Assembly: GCA_948759685.1 (NCBI GenBank)
Contig: CAQBGY010000067.1
Coordinates: forward strand, 1 to 12,749
Direction of reading: 5' to 3'
DNA from: an uncultured Eubacterium sp.
GTDB lineage: Bacteria; Bacillota_A; Clostridia; Lachnospirales; Lachnospiraceae
Length of the DNA: 12,749 bases
The notes under the pieces are model-generated. The model was not told the origin of the DNA. It saw only the letters and a program-made list of their open reading frames with translations, and did no database searches. The translations under genes were made by a program, and so were the position numbers. Positions 1-6,597 of the stretch are shown one piece after another; positions within the stretch are counted from its first letter, which is position 1, and the number at the start of each line of letters is the position of its first letter.

Positions 1-46
1 ATAAAACGCCGGTGAATAAAGAGTTTCAAGAAGAAGGTGAAAGATT

Positions 47-89
47 GAAAGATAAAAAACTGTTTTGCTATAAGTTGATTTTATCTTTC
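47..89. repeat. 11-bp inverted repeat, hairpin-like
   Basis: GAAAGATAAAA (47-57) is perfectly complementary to TTTTATCTTTC (79-89) across a 21-base loop. It lies about 100 bp beyond the 3' end of the minus-strand gene at 187-894. It could be a weak transcription end for that gene or a chance AT-rich repeat. The rest of 1-186 holds no gene I can support. Confidence 0.35.
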
Positions 90-186
90 CTATCGTTAGA
101 AATGATAGACCACTTCTTCCTATCCGCATCTTCCCCTATCCACCTGTCCTGCTTCCATTTCATGTCCGAAGGCATCAGCCAAAGAC

Positions 187-894
187 TTATTTGAAAGCAA
201 TTATAGGAATTACCTTTGTACTTCCATACTGTTGATACTTATAGTTTCCAATTTGTCTTGCGCATTTTCCTTGTGGAGCTTTTACTATTTGATTGTTATA
301 AAAATTACTACCCTCTTGAGCTAATATTAAGACTTCTAAATCAGAAGTAAAGACATGTTCTGAAATGGTTTCTCTAATTTCCAAAGCAATGGCATCGCCA
401 GAATCCAAAACTTTCTGTACTTCAAAATTTTTCCTACTTACACATTCACCGGGTTTCTCAAACAATGTTTTTCCGAAATCCTTTTTTTCAGTAACAGTTC
501 TATTTGATTTTGGTAATTCTACACCATCAACTATTCTAATAGCTGGTACTGTTTTCTCTATTTCCATTTTAGTACTATACTTATAAGTACCCACATGTTG
601 AGCGCACTGGTCGTTTTTAAGAACGATTTTTTGGTCATCATAGAACTGTTGGCTTTCATTCGGCATAATAAAAACTATTGAGCCAAAAGATTCATCAGCG
701 TAAGCCAATGCGCATCCAGATTGCACTACTTGGAATACTTCAAATTGTGAGTATTCCATATAATCACCGGGTTCTTCAAACATTTCAAGTCCAATAATTC
801 CCGGAGTGTTAGAAAGATTAACGTAAAATGCGAAAGCGAATGTCAGCATAATACCTGTGATTACACCAAGCACGTAAATAATCCATTTTTTCAT
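187..894 (-). CDS. Hypothetical membrane-anchored protein with two tandem copies of one domain
   Basis: The protein has 235 aa and I do not recognise its family. Residues 4-25 form one hydrophobic segment after an N-terminal MKK, so it is probably held in the inner membrane with the bulk outside the cytoplasm. The rest is an internal duplication. Copy 1 (about 36-121) and copy 2 (about 141-233) share, in order, F-E-(E/K)-P-G, F-E-V-x-x-V, a D/Q-S-G turn, F-Y-(D/N)-(D/N)-Q, C-A-(Q/R)-x-(V/I)-G-x-Y-K-Y and a closing V-I/V-P pattern. Each copy keeps one cysteine at the same place (C97 and C211). The ATG at 894 is the only sensible start, because it gives a complete signal-anchor. The gene points away from the integrase and is separated from it by about 480 bp, so it may be chromosomal flank rather than island cargo. 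The reading frame is secure; the function is unknown. Confidence 0.8.
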   Translation of the reverse strand: MKKWIIYVLGVITGIMLTFAFAFYVNLSNTPGIIGLEMFEEPGDYMEYSQFEVFQVVQSGCALAYADESFGSIVFIMPNESQQFYDDQKIVLKNDQCAQHVGTYKYSTKMEIEKTVPAIRIVDGVELPKSNRTVTEKKDFGKTLFEKPGECVSRKNFEVQKVLDSGDAIALEIRETISEHVFTSDLEVLILAQEGSNFYNNQIVKAPQGKCARQIGNYKYQQYGSTKVIPIIAFK

Positions 895-1085
895 ATCACT
901 TTAGTTATTAAATCATAATCAATAATTTAAAGTCCTCTTTGGACATTTTCTCGATTGAAACGAGCCATTCAAGATAAGAAATATCATCTTTAATTTCTCT
1001 GAAACATATCGAACCAATTCTTATAACAAAGTGCTTGATTTAATCTATCAGCAAACCAACGAGTTACGAGGAGTAGAAAAGAAAA

Positions 1086-1113
1086 GCGGAGAGAGTTTTT
1101 CAACTTTCTCCGC
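1086..1113 (-). terminator. Hairpin with T-rich tail on the minus strand
   Basis: GCGGAGAGAG (1086-1095) pairs with CTTTCTCCGC (1104-1113): ten pairs, one of them G-U, around an 8-base loop. Read on the minus strand the stem is followed by TTTTCTTTTC, which fits an intrinsic terminator for leftward transcription. There is no T run on the plus-strand side. It would stop leftward transcripts before the gene at 187-894. Just to the right GTACC/GGTAC (1118-1135) forms a second, shorter inverted repeat. Apart from these, the repeats at 1212-1267 and the integrase promoter, I see nothing in the 895-1377 gap. Confidence 0.5.
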
Positions 1114-1211
1114 CTCAGTACCCCTGACCCGGTACAAGCCATAGAAATCATAGGAAAATAAAAGAATTTATCTTACTTATTATCAGCCACTTGAATATTC
1201 CCTATTTTCTC

Positions 1212-1267
1212 TATTTTTGCCATATTTTGCCCATTTTCCGTTATTCAGTACACTTTTAGTACACTTT
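1212..1267. repeat. Two pairs of 11-bp-spaced direct repeats upstream of the integrase
   Basis: TATTTTTGCCA (1212-1222) is followed at once by TATTTTGCCCA (1223-1233). AGTACACTTT then occurs at 1247-1256 and again at 1258-1267. Both pairs have an 11-bp period, about one helical turn, so a protein bound to each copy would sit on the same face of the DNA. The second pair overlaps the -33 box of the integrase promoter. By position they could be integrase arm-type sites or an operator; neither role is shown by the sequence alone. Confidence 0.5.
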
Positions 1268-1294
1268 GAAATATCATTTTCTTTTGTACCTTTG
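1265..1294 (+). promoter_or_regulatory. Bacteroides-type promoter of the integrase gene
   Basis: A -33 TTTG box (1265-1268) and a perfect TAnnTTTG -7 box, TACCTTTG (1287-1294), are separated by 18 bp. This matches the Bacteroidota vegetative consensus. Transcription would start near 1300 and give a leader of about 80 bases before the ATG at 1378. Confidence 0.55.
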
Positions 1295-1377
1295 CAATAT
1301 CGGAAAACAAAAGAAAATCAACTATTTAGCGTAATCACCCGGTTATGGTACCTAAATCGGGATAAAACCTCTAAACA

Positions 1378-2601
1378 ATGGCAAAGTTAGAAAATAAAAC
1401 GAAAGAAAACCCCAAATTAGAGCAAAATAAGCTCTCGGATGGTAGAATCAGCCTTTACTTAGAGTATTATTTAGGTAGAGAGGAAAAGCCCGTATTAGAT
1501 GAAAACGGCAATCAAGTGTACTATGATAGTGGAAAGATGCAAGGTAAGCCCAAGTTTGCAGTAAAGCATAACAGACGAAAAGAAAACCTTAGTCTGTATC
1601 TGATAGATAAGCCCCGTACCCCTGCGGAACGCCAGCAGAACAAAGAAACATTGGAGCTTGCCACAAAGATACGTGCGGAGCGTGAGCAAGAATTTAAAGA
1701 AAGTATGTTGGGCTATCGGTTGAAAAAAGATAGAACGGTCAATTTCTTAGACTATTTCCAAGCCTATATCAACAGTTATACCAAGAAAGATATTCGCATG
1801 GTACAAATTGCGCTTAGCCGTTTTAAGGACTTCTTAAAAGAGCAATACCCCATGAATGAGTTTAGTATCAAACCGGAACTTATCACCAAAGAAATGATGG
1901 AGCAGTTTGTAGCCTATTTGCAATCCCGAAGTGTGGGTGAAGGTGCTAAAAGCATTTACCAGCGTTTCAAGAAAGTTATTCGATATGCGATTGACCACGA
2001 TGTAATGTTGAAAGACCCATGTAAAAGTGTTACCTGTAAAGTGGATAGCCAAATGCTTCGAAAAGATGTTCTTTCTCTCGAAGAAATACAAAAGTTGGCG
2101 GCTTGCCATTATGACAACGAGAACCCGAATGTCAGACGGGCTTTTATCTTCTGTTTATACAGTGGTTTGCGTTTCTGTGATGTAAAAGACCTTACCTACA
2201 AAAATGTAGATTACGCTAATCGGTTATTAAAGTTTGAGCAAAGCAAGACAAAGGGACATTCTGCCAGTAGTGGCGTGGTTATTCCTCTGAATGACGGTCT
2301 ATTGTCTATCATTGGTGAAGCCCCAGCAGATAAAAACTGTTTGATATTCGATTTGCCTACATACGAAAGCTGCTGCAAATCGGTTAAGCGTTGGGTAAAA
2401 AGAGCCGGAATAGACAAGCATATAAGCTGGCATTGCGCCCGACATTCGTTTGCCGTGAATATTCTGAACAATGGGGCAAATATCAAGACCGTAGCCAGCC
2501 TTTTAGGGCATAGCGGATTGAAGCATACGGAGAAGTACACCCGTGCGGTGGATAAATTGAAAGAGGAAGCAATAAACAGCTTACCCGAACTAAAGTTTTA
2601 A
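1378..2601 (+). CDS. int: Tyrosine recombinase / site-specific integrase
   Basis: This 407-aa phage-type integrase would cut and rejoin the att sites that move the island. It has three parts in the usual order: an N-terminal arm-binding-like region (about 15-110), a SAM-like core-binding domain (about 115-215) and the catalytic domain (about 230-400). All the catalytic residues can be found: R265 in SGLRF, a lysine in the beta-hairpin (K290 or K292), H352 and R355 in HCARH, H378 in LGH, and the nucleophile Y387 in EKYTR. It is therefore unlike IntDOT of CTnDOT, which from memory lacks the first arginine. The length is typical of Bacteroidales integrases. It stands alone after a 483-bp gap and reads into the island, as expected for a gene next to one island end. 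It appears intact. Confidence 0.95.
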   Translation: MAKLENKTKENPKLEQNKLSDGRISLYLEYYLGREEKPVLDENGNQVYYDSGKMQGKPKFAVKHNRRKENLSLYLIDKPRTPAERQQNKETLELATKIRAEREQEFKESMLGYRLKKDRTVNFLDYFQAYINSYTKKDIRMVQIALSRFKDFLKEQYPMNEFSIKPELITKEMMEQFVAYLQSRSVGEGAKSIYQRFKKVIRYAIDHDVMLKDPCKSVTCKVDSQMLRKDVLSLEEIQKLAACHYDNENPNVRRAFIFCLYSGLRFCDVKDLTYKNVDYANRLLKFEQSKTKGHSASSGVVIPLNDGLLSIIGEAPADKNCLIFDLPTYESCCKSVKRWVKRAGIDKHISWHCARHSFAVNILNNGANIKTVASLLGHSGLKHTEKYTRAVDKLKEEAINSLPELKF

Positions 2602-2613
2602 CCATAAAAGACT

Positions 2614-2621
2614 TATCTTTG
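2614..2621 (+). promoter_or_regulatory. Possible -7 box directly before the nuclease gene
   Basis: TATCTTTG matches TAnnTTTG exactly and ends five bases before the ATG at 2627, so a transcript from it would begin at or next to the start codon (leaderless). There is no good -33 TTTG at the right distance, only TTTT at 2596-2599. The call is weak. Confidence 0.3.
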
Positions 2622-2626
2622 TAACT

Positions 2627-3781
2627 ATGAACTTTGAAGCATTAGTAAAACATATCAGCACGATACAGAACACGTTGCAGGCACAAGCCGCACACGCTGT
2701 AAACCTTGCCCTTACTTCCCGTAACTGGCTTATGGGTTGCTATATCGTAGAATTTGAGCAGAACGGAGAAGACCGTGCCGCCTACGGTGAACAACTGTTG
2801 AAGAAGCTGGAACAACGACTGAAAACAAAAGGGCTGAATGAACGTAGATTCCGTGAATTTAGGCGGTTGTATCTTGTTTATCCACAACTAAAAGAACCTG
2901 TTACACAATATATTGCATCACAAATTCAAATTCGGCAGTCATTGACCGCCGAATTCACAGAACCAATTCGGCGGTTGATGACCGCCGAATCTGAAAGTGG
3001 AGTTTGGAAACTATCAACAGAATACCCACAAACCGAAACATGGATGATTCCAGCTGATAGATTATTCAATAAATTATCTTCCACCCATTTAAACACTATA
3101 TCGGGAATTGAGAACCCGGTAAAACGTGCTTTCTATGAAATGGAAACTATTCGTGGCTGCTGGTCTGTAAAGGAGTTGGAGCGACAAATCGCATCTTTAT
3201 ATTACGAACGTAGCGGACTATCCAAAAACAAAGAAGCCCTCTCCGCTTTAGTCCAGCAACAAGCAACCTTATTACAACCTAAAGATGTTATCAATACTCC
3301 TGTTACTTTGGAGTTCTTAGGGTTGAATGAACGTGCATTGGTGACAGAAACTGATTTGGAACAAGCCATTCTTGACAACCTGCAACACTTCCTGTTAGAA
3401 ATGGGACATGGCTTCTGCTTTGAAGCCCGGCAAAAACGCATCTTGATTGATGAAGATTATTTCTTTGCCGACCTTGTGTTCTATCACCGTATTTTGAAAT
3501 GTCATGTTATTGTAGAATTGAAGATAGACAAGTTCCACCATGAGTATGCTTCGCAACTAAATATGTATCTGAACTATTTCAAAGCGGAAGTGATGCAGCC
3601 GGATGATAATCCACCTATCGGTATTCTGCTTTGCACTGAAAAGGGAGATACATTAGTAAAGTATGCCACAGCCGGATTAGACCCAAATATCTTTGTACAG
3701 AAGTATAGGATAGAGCTTCCAACAGAAGAAGAAATAAAAGAGTTCATTTCTTCCTCAAACTATGAGAGTTACAAACTTTAA
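2627..3781 (+). CDS. YhcG/DUF1016-family PD-(D/E)XK nuclease
   Basis: The 384-aa protein has the two-part YhcG plan. The N-terminal alpha-helical domain (about 1-190) contains the RNWLMGCYIVEFEQ-type and GLNERRFREFRRLY-type segments seen in the family. The C-terminal nuclease domain (about 235-370) has D282 in FFADLVFYHR followed by E297-x-K299 in VELK, a complete PD-(D/E)XK active site, then the SQLNMYLNYF helix. The family is thought to cut DNA and often travels with integrases and restriction genes; its exact role is unsettled, so defence or recombination support are both possible. It lies 25 bp after the integrase in the same direction. Residues 102-113 and 114-125 are a tandem 12-residue repeat encoded by palindromic DNA. 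There is no obvious ribosome binding site. Confidence 0.92.
   Translation: MNFEALVKHISTIQNTLQAQAAHAVNLALTSRNWLMGCYIVEFEQNGEDRAAYGEQLLKKLEQRLKTKGLNERRFREFRRLYLVYPQLKEPVTQYIASQIQIRQSLTAEFTEPIRRLMTAESESGVWKLSTEYPQTETWMIPADRLFNKLSSTHLNTISGIENPVKRAFYEMETIRGCWSVKELERQIASLYYERSGLSKNKEALSALVQQQATLLQPKDVINTPVTLEFLGLNERALVTETDLEQAILDNLQHFLLEMGHGFCFEARQKRILIDEDYFFADLVFYHRILKCHVIVELKIDKFHHEYASQLNMYLNYFKAEVMQPDDNPPIGILLCTEKGDTLVKYATAGLDPNIFVQKYRIELPTEEEIKEFISSSNYESYKL
2930..2990. repeat. Tandem 36-bp repeat with palindromic arms inside the nuclease gene
   Basis: Two in-frame units start at 2930 and 2966. Unit 2 is ATTCGGCGGT (2966-2975), TGATG, ACCGCCGAAT (2981-2990), a perfect 10-bp inverted repeat. Unit 1 has the same arms with one change (ATTCGGCAGT at 2930-2939, ACCGCCGAAT at 2945-2954). 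The 36-bp period equals 12 codons, giving IRQSLTAEFTEP followed by IRRLMTAESESG. Confidence 0.85.
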
Positions 3782-3784
3782 AAT

Positions 3785-3819
3785 TGGCGAAAAGAAAAAG
3801 GTTATTTCTTCTTTCGCCA
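3785..3819 (+). terminator. Possible terminator hairpin after the nuclease gene
   Basis: TGGCGAAA (3785-3792) pairs with TTTCGCCA (3812-3819) four bases after the nuclease stop codon. The AAGAA/TTCTT tracts inside the stem may lengthen it. No T run follows, so it may be a weak terminator or an mRNA 3' end stabiliser. Confidence 0.45.
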
Positions 3820-3942
3820 GCATATACTTTCAGTCAATAGAAATAAGTCTAGTTCGTTTTGGATATATATACAAAAGCACAAACTAAACTCACAATAAAG
3901 TGGATTAAAAAAAGAGAAGATGTTTTGATAAAGTCAGGAATC

Positions 3943-3950
3943 TATTTTTG
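3943..3950 (+). promoter_or_regulatory. Possible -7 box for the Crp-type regulator pair
   Basis: TATTTTTG fits TAnnTTTG, and a TTTG lies at 3924-3927. The 15-bp gap is shorter than usual for Bacteroides promoters, so the call is tentative. It lies 60 bp before the ATG at 4010. Nothing else is evident in the 228-bp gap apart from the hairpin at its left end. Confidence 0.3.
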
Positions 3951-4009
3951 CTTTTTGAGAGAACAACTCACGAAGTTATTCTATATTTCAATTGTAATTA
4001 GTTTATAGT

Positions 4010-4582
4010 ATGGAAGATTTTAACTCACAATATGCCAACCATTCGAAATTAGAACAGCTAAAGCAGTTCATTTTGGAACATGGTACTTATATCGAACTCA
4101 AAAAGGGCGAACGATTCACTATTCAAGGCAAAGTGAATCATCGGGGAGCTTATATTGAACACGGCTTATTGAGATATACTCGTGTGGATGAAAAAGGAAA
4201 CATACACATAGTAGGATATACTTTCTCCGGAGAATTTGCAGGAAGTTTATGCACTCTTATAGAACCCAATCAACCGTCATTAGTAACAATTGAAGCCGTT
4301 TGCGATACAAAGATTTGTTATATGTCCTATTCAAAAGTGGAGGAATTCTTTGCTGCAAATGTAGAAACCATGCAACTAAAATGTACGCTTGTTGAACAAT
4401 CATACTTATTAATGTATCATAGATTAATGGATATGTACTGCAAGACCACAGCAGAGCTGTATCTTGACTTATTGAATAGATGCCCCAATATTCAAGAGTA
4501 CATTACGTTAAAGGAGATTGCTTCTTTCTTGCAAGTCACACCGGAAACAATCAGTCGCATACGCCGTGGACTGAATAAATAG
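4010..4582 (+). CDS. Crp/Fnr-family transcription regulator (first of a tandem pair)
   Basis: This 190-aa protein has a cyclic-nucleotide-binding-type beta-roll (about 20-125), a dimer helix (about 125-145), and a short C-terminal helix-turn-helix whose recognition region reads VTPETISRIRR. It lacks the long winged helix of E. coli Crp, as is usual for Bacteroidota members of about 190 aa. It has no cysteine cluster for an iron-sulfur centre near the N terminus, so it is not an obvious oxygen sensor; the ligand is unknown. A close paralogue starts nine bases after its stop, so the two are almost surely cotranscribed and could act as homo- or heterodimers. The most likely targets by position are this operon and the envelope genes downstream; that is inference. 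Confidence 0.92.
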   Translation: MEDFNSQYANHSKLEQLKQFILEHGTYIELKKGERFTIQGKVNHRGAYIEHGLLRYTRVDEKGNIHIVGYTFSGEFAGSLCTLIEPNQPSLVTIEAVCDTKICYMSYSKVEEFFAANVETMQLKCTLVEQSYLLMYHRLMDMYCKTTAELYLDLLNRCPNIQEYITLKEIASFLQVTPETISRIRRGLNK

Positions 4583-4591
4583 CTTACGATA

Positions 4592-5155
4592 ATGAATGAT
4601 TTTAATACATATCTCAACAATTTGGACTATTCCCATGTAAAAGATTTATTTGCGAGAAAAGGGATATTGCGTACTTACCATAAGAAAGATTTCTTTATCC
4701 GGCAAAATGAGGTGGAACGTTTTGCTGGATGGGTAAAACATGGCACATTTCAATATACGCATATTGACGAAGAAGGAGAAGAACACATTGTAGGATATGC
4801 TTTTACCGATGAATTTGTATGTGACTATTCTTCTTTTATGAAAAGTTGTCTGTCAGCAGTGAGCATTCAAGCGTTAACAGACTGTTCTGTTTATGAAATA
4901 TCACGCCATGATATTATAGAATGTTGGGAAACGAATATGGAAACTCAACGATTAGGAAGATATGTAGCTGAAAATCTATATGAAATGGTGTATGAACGAT
5001 TGCTCGATTCGTATTGTACACCTGAAATACGATATCAAAGACTAATGAAACGTTGTCCTGACCTTAAAGATACTATACCCTTGAAAAGTATAGCTTCTTT
5101 CTTAGGGGTTACTCCTGAAACAGTTAGTCGCATACGCCGCAAACTGGAGAAATAG
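4592..5155 (+). CDS. Crp/Fnr-family transcription regulator (second of a tandem pair)
   Basis: The protein has 187 aa and is paralogous to its neighbour along its full length. The two share a GxYIEHG/GWVKHG-type start to the beta-roll, HIVGYxFxxEF, an RLxDxYC dimer-helix motif, RCPxxxxxIxLKxIASFL and VTPET(I/V)SRIRR at the C terminus. The DNA-recognition helices are nearly identical, so both probably bind the same operator type, while the ligand domains have diverged far more. That pattern suggests a duplicated sensor with two inputs and one output (inference). The gene ends 27 bp before a strong terminator, which closes the two-gene unit. Confidence 0.92.
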   Translation: MNDFNTYLNNLDYSHVKDLFARKGILRTYHKKDFFIRQNEVERFAGWVKHGTFQYTHIDEEGEEHIVGYAFTDEFVCDYSSFMKSCLSAVSIQALTDCSVYEISRHDIIECWETNMETQRLGRYVAENLYEMVYERLLDSYCTPEIRYQRLMKRCPDLKDTIPLKSIASFLGVTPETVSRIRRKLEK

Positions 5156-5182
5156 CCAATCTTTTAACATCCATTATACCGG

Positions 5183-5210
5183 GGTCTTGACAATTGTCAA
5201 GACCTTTTTT
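5183..5210 (+). terminator. Intrinsic terminator after the Crp pair
   Basis: A perfect 22-bp palindrome (5183-5204: GGTCTTGAC, AATT, GTCAAGACC) is followed by TTTTTT (5205-5210). This is a textbook rho-independent terminator and the strongest in the window. Being perfectly palindromic, it could also bind a dimeric regulator. Confidence 0.9.
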
Positions 5211-5254
5211 CTTTATTCTTCCGTATTTTGCATTCATGATTTAATAACATTGAT

Positions 5255-5686
5255 ATGATACGTAAATTAACACAAGAAGAATATAATAATGCGGCTGATT
5301 TGTCCTATCAAGTATATATGGAATGTGGCAGGAATGATTTCACCCAAGAAGGTATTGAAACCTTTAAAAGTTTCGTGTATGACACATCGTTGATGAATAC
5401 ACTTGACATATATGGTGCTTTTGACAATCATTTATTGATAGGAATAATCGGTGTACATCAAGAAAGGCAACATATATCCCTCTTCTTTGTCTTGCCACAC
5501 TATCATCAGCAAGGAATAGGGAAATCGCTATTTGATTATATGATGAGCAATTGTAATTTCACTTATATAACAGTTAATTCTTCAACCTATGCAGAAACTT
5601 TTTATACATCTTTAGGCTTCAAAAAAGTGGGTGAAAAAGAGATTAATAAAGGTATTGTTAGTATCCCTATGAAGAGAAATATATAA
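5255..5686 (+). CDS. GNAT-family N-acetyltransferase
   Basis: The protein has 143 aa, the usual length of a single-domain GNAT enzyme that moves an acetyl group from acetyl-CoA to an amine. The acetyl-CoA loop is visible as QQGIGKSLF (about residues 88-96) after the strand ISLFFVLPHYH, which fits motif A (Q/R-x-x-G-x-G/A). The closing motif B, SSTYAETFYTSLGFKKVGE, gives the usual A-x-x-F-Y-x-x-x-G-F signature. The substrate cannot be told; it resembles small-molecule acetylases rather than aminoglycoside enzymes. It follows the strong terminator, so it should have its own promoter, but I could not find a convincing one. The small lipoprotein gene begins 30 bp after its stop, so it may be the first gene of the envelope operon. 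Confidence 0.88.
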   Translation: MIRKLTQEEYNNAADLSYQVYMECGRNDFTQEGIETFKSFVYDTSLMNTLDIYGAFDNHLLIGIIGVHQERQHISLFFVLPHYHQQGIGKSLFDYMMSNCNFTYITVNSSTYAETFYTSLGFKKVGEKEINKGIVSIPMKRNI

Positions 5687-5716
5687 TTATTGTCAATCAC
5701 TTAAAATAGAGATAAG

Positions 5717-5878
5717 ATGAAAAAGAAAATTACTTTATGTATGGTGCTTTCCACATTCATTATTTGCGCCATGTTATGTCTGACAAATTGTAGTAACGAT
5801 GATGCCCCTACTTCTGTCTTCACCCCCGAAGCCTATAATCCCAATAAGATGGTGTGGACGTTGAAGAAGATGTATTAA
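5717..5878 (+). CDS. Small surface-type lipoprotein, 53 aa, possibly truncated
   Basis: The reading frame begins at an ATG preceded by GAGATAAG and encodes 53 residues. MKKK is followed by a hydrophobic stretch and the lipobox LTNC, with C25 as the lipidated residue. The residues after it, SNDD, resemble the acidic lipoprotein export signal that sends Bacteroides lipoproteins to the cell surface. The mature part is only 29 residues and ends NPNKMVWTLKKMY. It could be a genuine small lipoprotein, the stump of a longer one, or a short surface peptide that works with the barrel proteins downstream. The next gene starts 21 bp later. Signal and lipobox are seen directly; surface location is inferred. 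Confidence 0.7.
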   Translation: MKKKITLCMVLSTFIICAMLCLTNCSNDDAPTSVFTPEAYNPNKMVWTLKKMY

Positions 5879-5899
5879 CGGATAAGGCTTAAATGAAGT

Positions 5900-6568
5900 G
5901 TGGATGCGACTAATCAGATAATTTCAAACGTTTGGAAAACAGCAATATTTTTGTTGTTTTTTTTATTTCTCGCCCGTCCAGTCAATGCACAAGTACAAAA
6001 CGGGTGGACTCCAAACGATTCTGTCCGATTGGCTAAAATGCTGAAAGGAGAAATGCCTATCCATATTGATGATGCTTTTAAAAGGGAATTAGAACAGTCT
6101 ATTATTGGTCATTCGCCAAAAGACGATAATAGATACTGGGATGATTTTAGGTTAGATATTGATTTTAAAGAAGATTTTCCGAATGTAGCAAATATTGGGT
6201 GCGCCACAACGTTTCACAATAAATTAAATCATAACAATAATCTATTGAATGGAAATCTAAAATGCAAAAGCCTTATGTTCAATAGTCGGATAGATAAAAA
6301 TCTACCTCTTATAAAGATTCAACAAAATACAAATATGGCTATTCCTTTAAATAAGAAACTATATTTTAGTGTATATGGAAACTATACACTGGATAAAAAA
6401 CGGAGTGTGATACTTCCTGCAACTTCTATCCCTTATCAGATAGGAGCAGGATTTTCATATGAGATAGGCAAATATGTCACTATTAAATCCCAAACGAACT
6501 ACCAATATAACATAATACAAAGAAGATGGGAATGGTTCTTTGGTGCAGGAGTTTCTTTTACCTTTTAA
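5900..6568 (+). CDS. Small outer-membrane beta-barrel-like protein (perhaps DUF4858-like)
   Basis: This 222-aa protein has a signal peptide (hydrophobic run about 15-25, cleavage near A30-Q31 in PVNAQ). A polar N-terminal domain follows (about 31-110, containing NDSVRLAKMLKGEMPIHID). The C-terminal half has alternating beta-strand patterns, such as LYFSVYGNYTL, QIGAGFSYEI and VTIKSQTNYQYN, and ends in a terminal phenylalanine (FGAGVSFTF), the classic barrel-insertion signature. The plan recalls Bacteroides DUF4858 proteins, but I cannot confirm this. The start is a GTG, because an in-frame TGA lies just upstream and no in-frame ATG would keep the signal peptide; AAGG at 5885-5888 may be its ribosome binding site. 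The large barrel gene starts 29 bp downstream, so the two probably act together in the outer membrane. Confidence 0.75.
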   Translation: MDATNQIISNVWKTAIFLLFFLFLARPVNAQVQNGWTPNDSVRLAKMLKGEMPIHIDDAFKRELEQSIIGHSPKDDNRYWDDFRLDIDFKEDFPNVANIGCATTFHNKLNHNNNLLNGNLKCKSLMFNSRIDKNLPLIKIQQNTNMAIPLNKKLYFSVYGNYTLDKKRSVILPATSIPYQIGAGFSYEIGKYVTIKSQTNYQYNIIQRRWEWFFGAGVSFTF

Positions 6569-6597
6569 TAGTTTTGTAATCAATAAACTGAATTCGT

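Noticed and set aside
12..194. Open frame of 60 codons on the plus strand at the left edge
   Set aside because: It starts at a GTG without a ribosome binding site, its second half is hydrophobic and serine-rich like a random frame, and its end overlaps the minus-strand gene. It could be the tail of a gene cut by the window edge but nothing supports that.
1286..1295. GTACCTTTGC, identical to the CTnDOT-type core pattern GTAnnTTTGC
   Set aside because: The same bases form the -7 promoter box (TAnnTTTG), which explains the match, and the integrase here has a full catalytic set unlike IntDOT. I do not call it an att core.
1834..2540. Antisense open frames across the integrase gene
   Set aside because: They are shadows of a clearly conserved integrase with all catalytic residues; no start signals or domain patterns.
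5893..5913. Upstream ATG before the small barrel protein
   Set aside because: It gives only six codons before a stop and is out of frame with the signal peptide; the GTG at 5900 is preferred.
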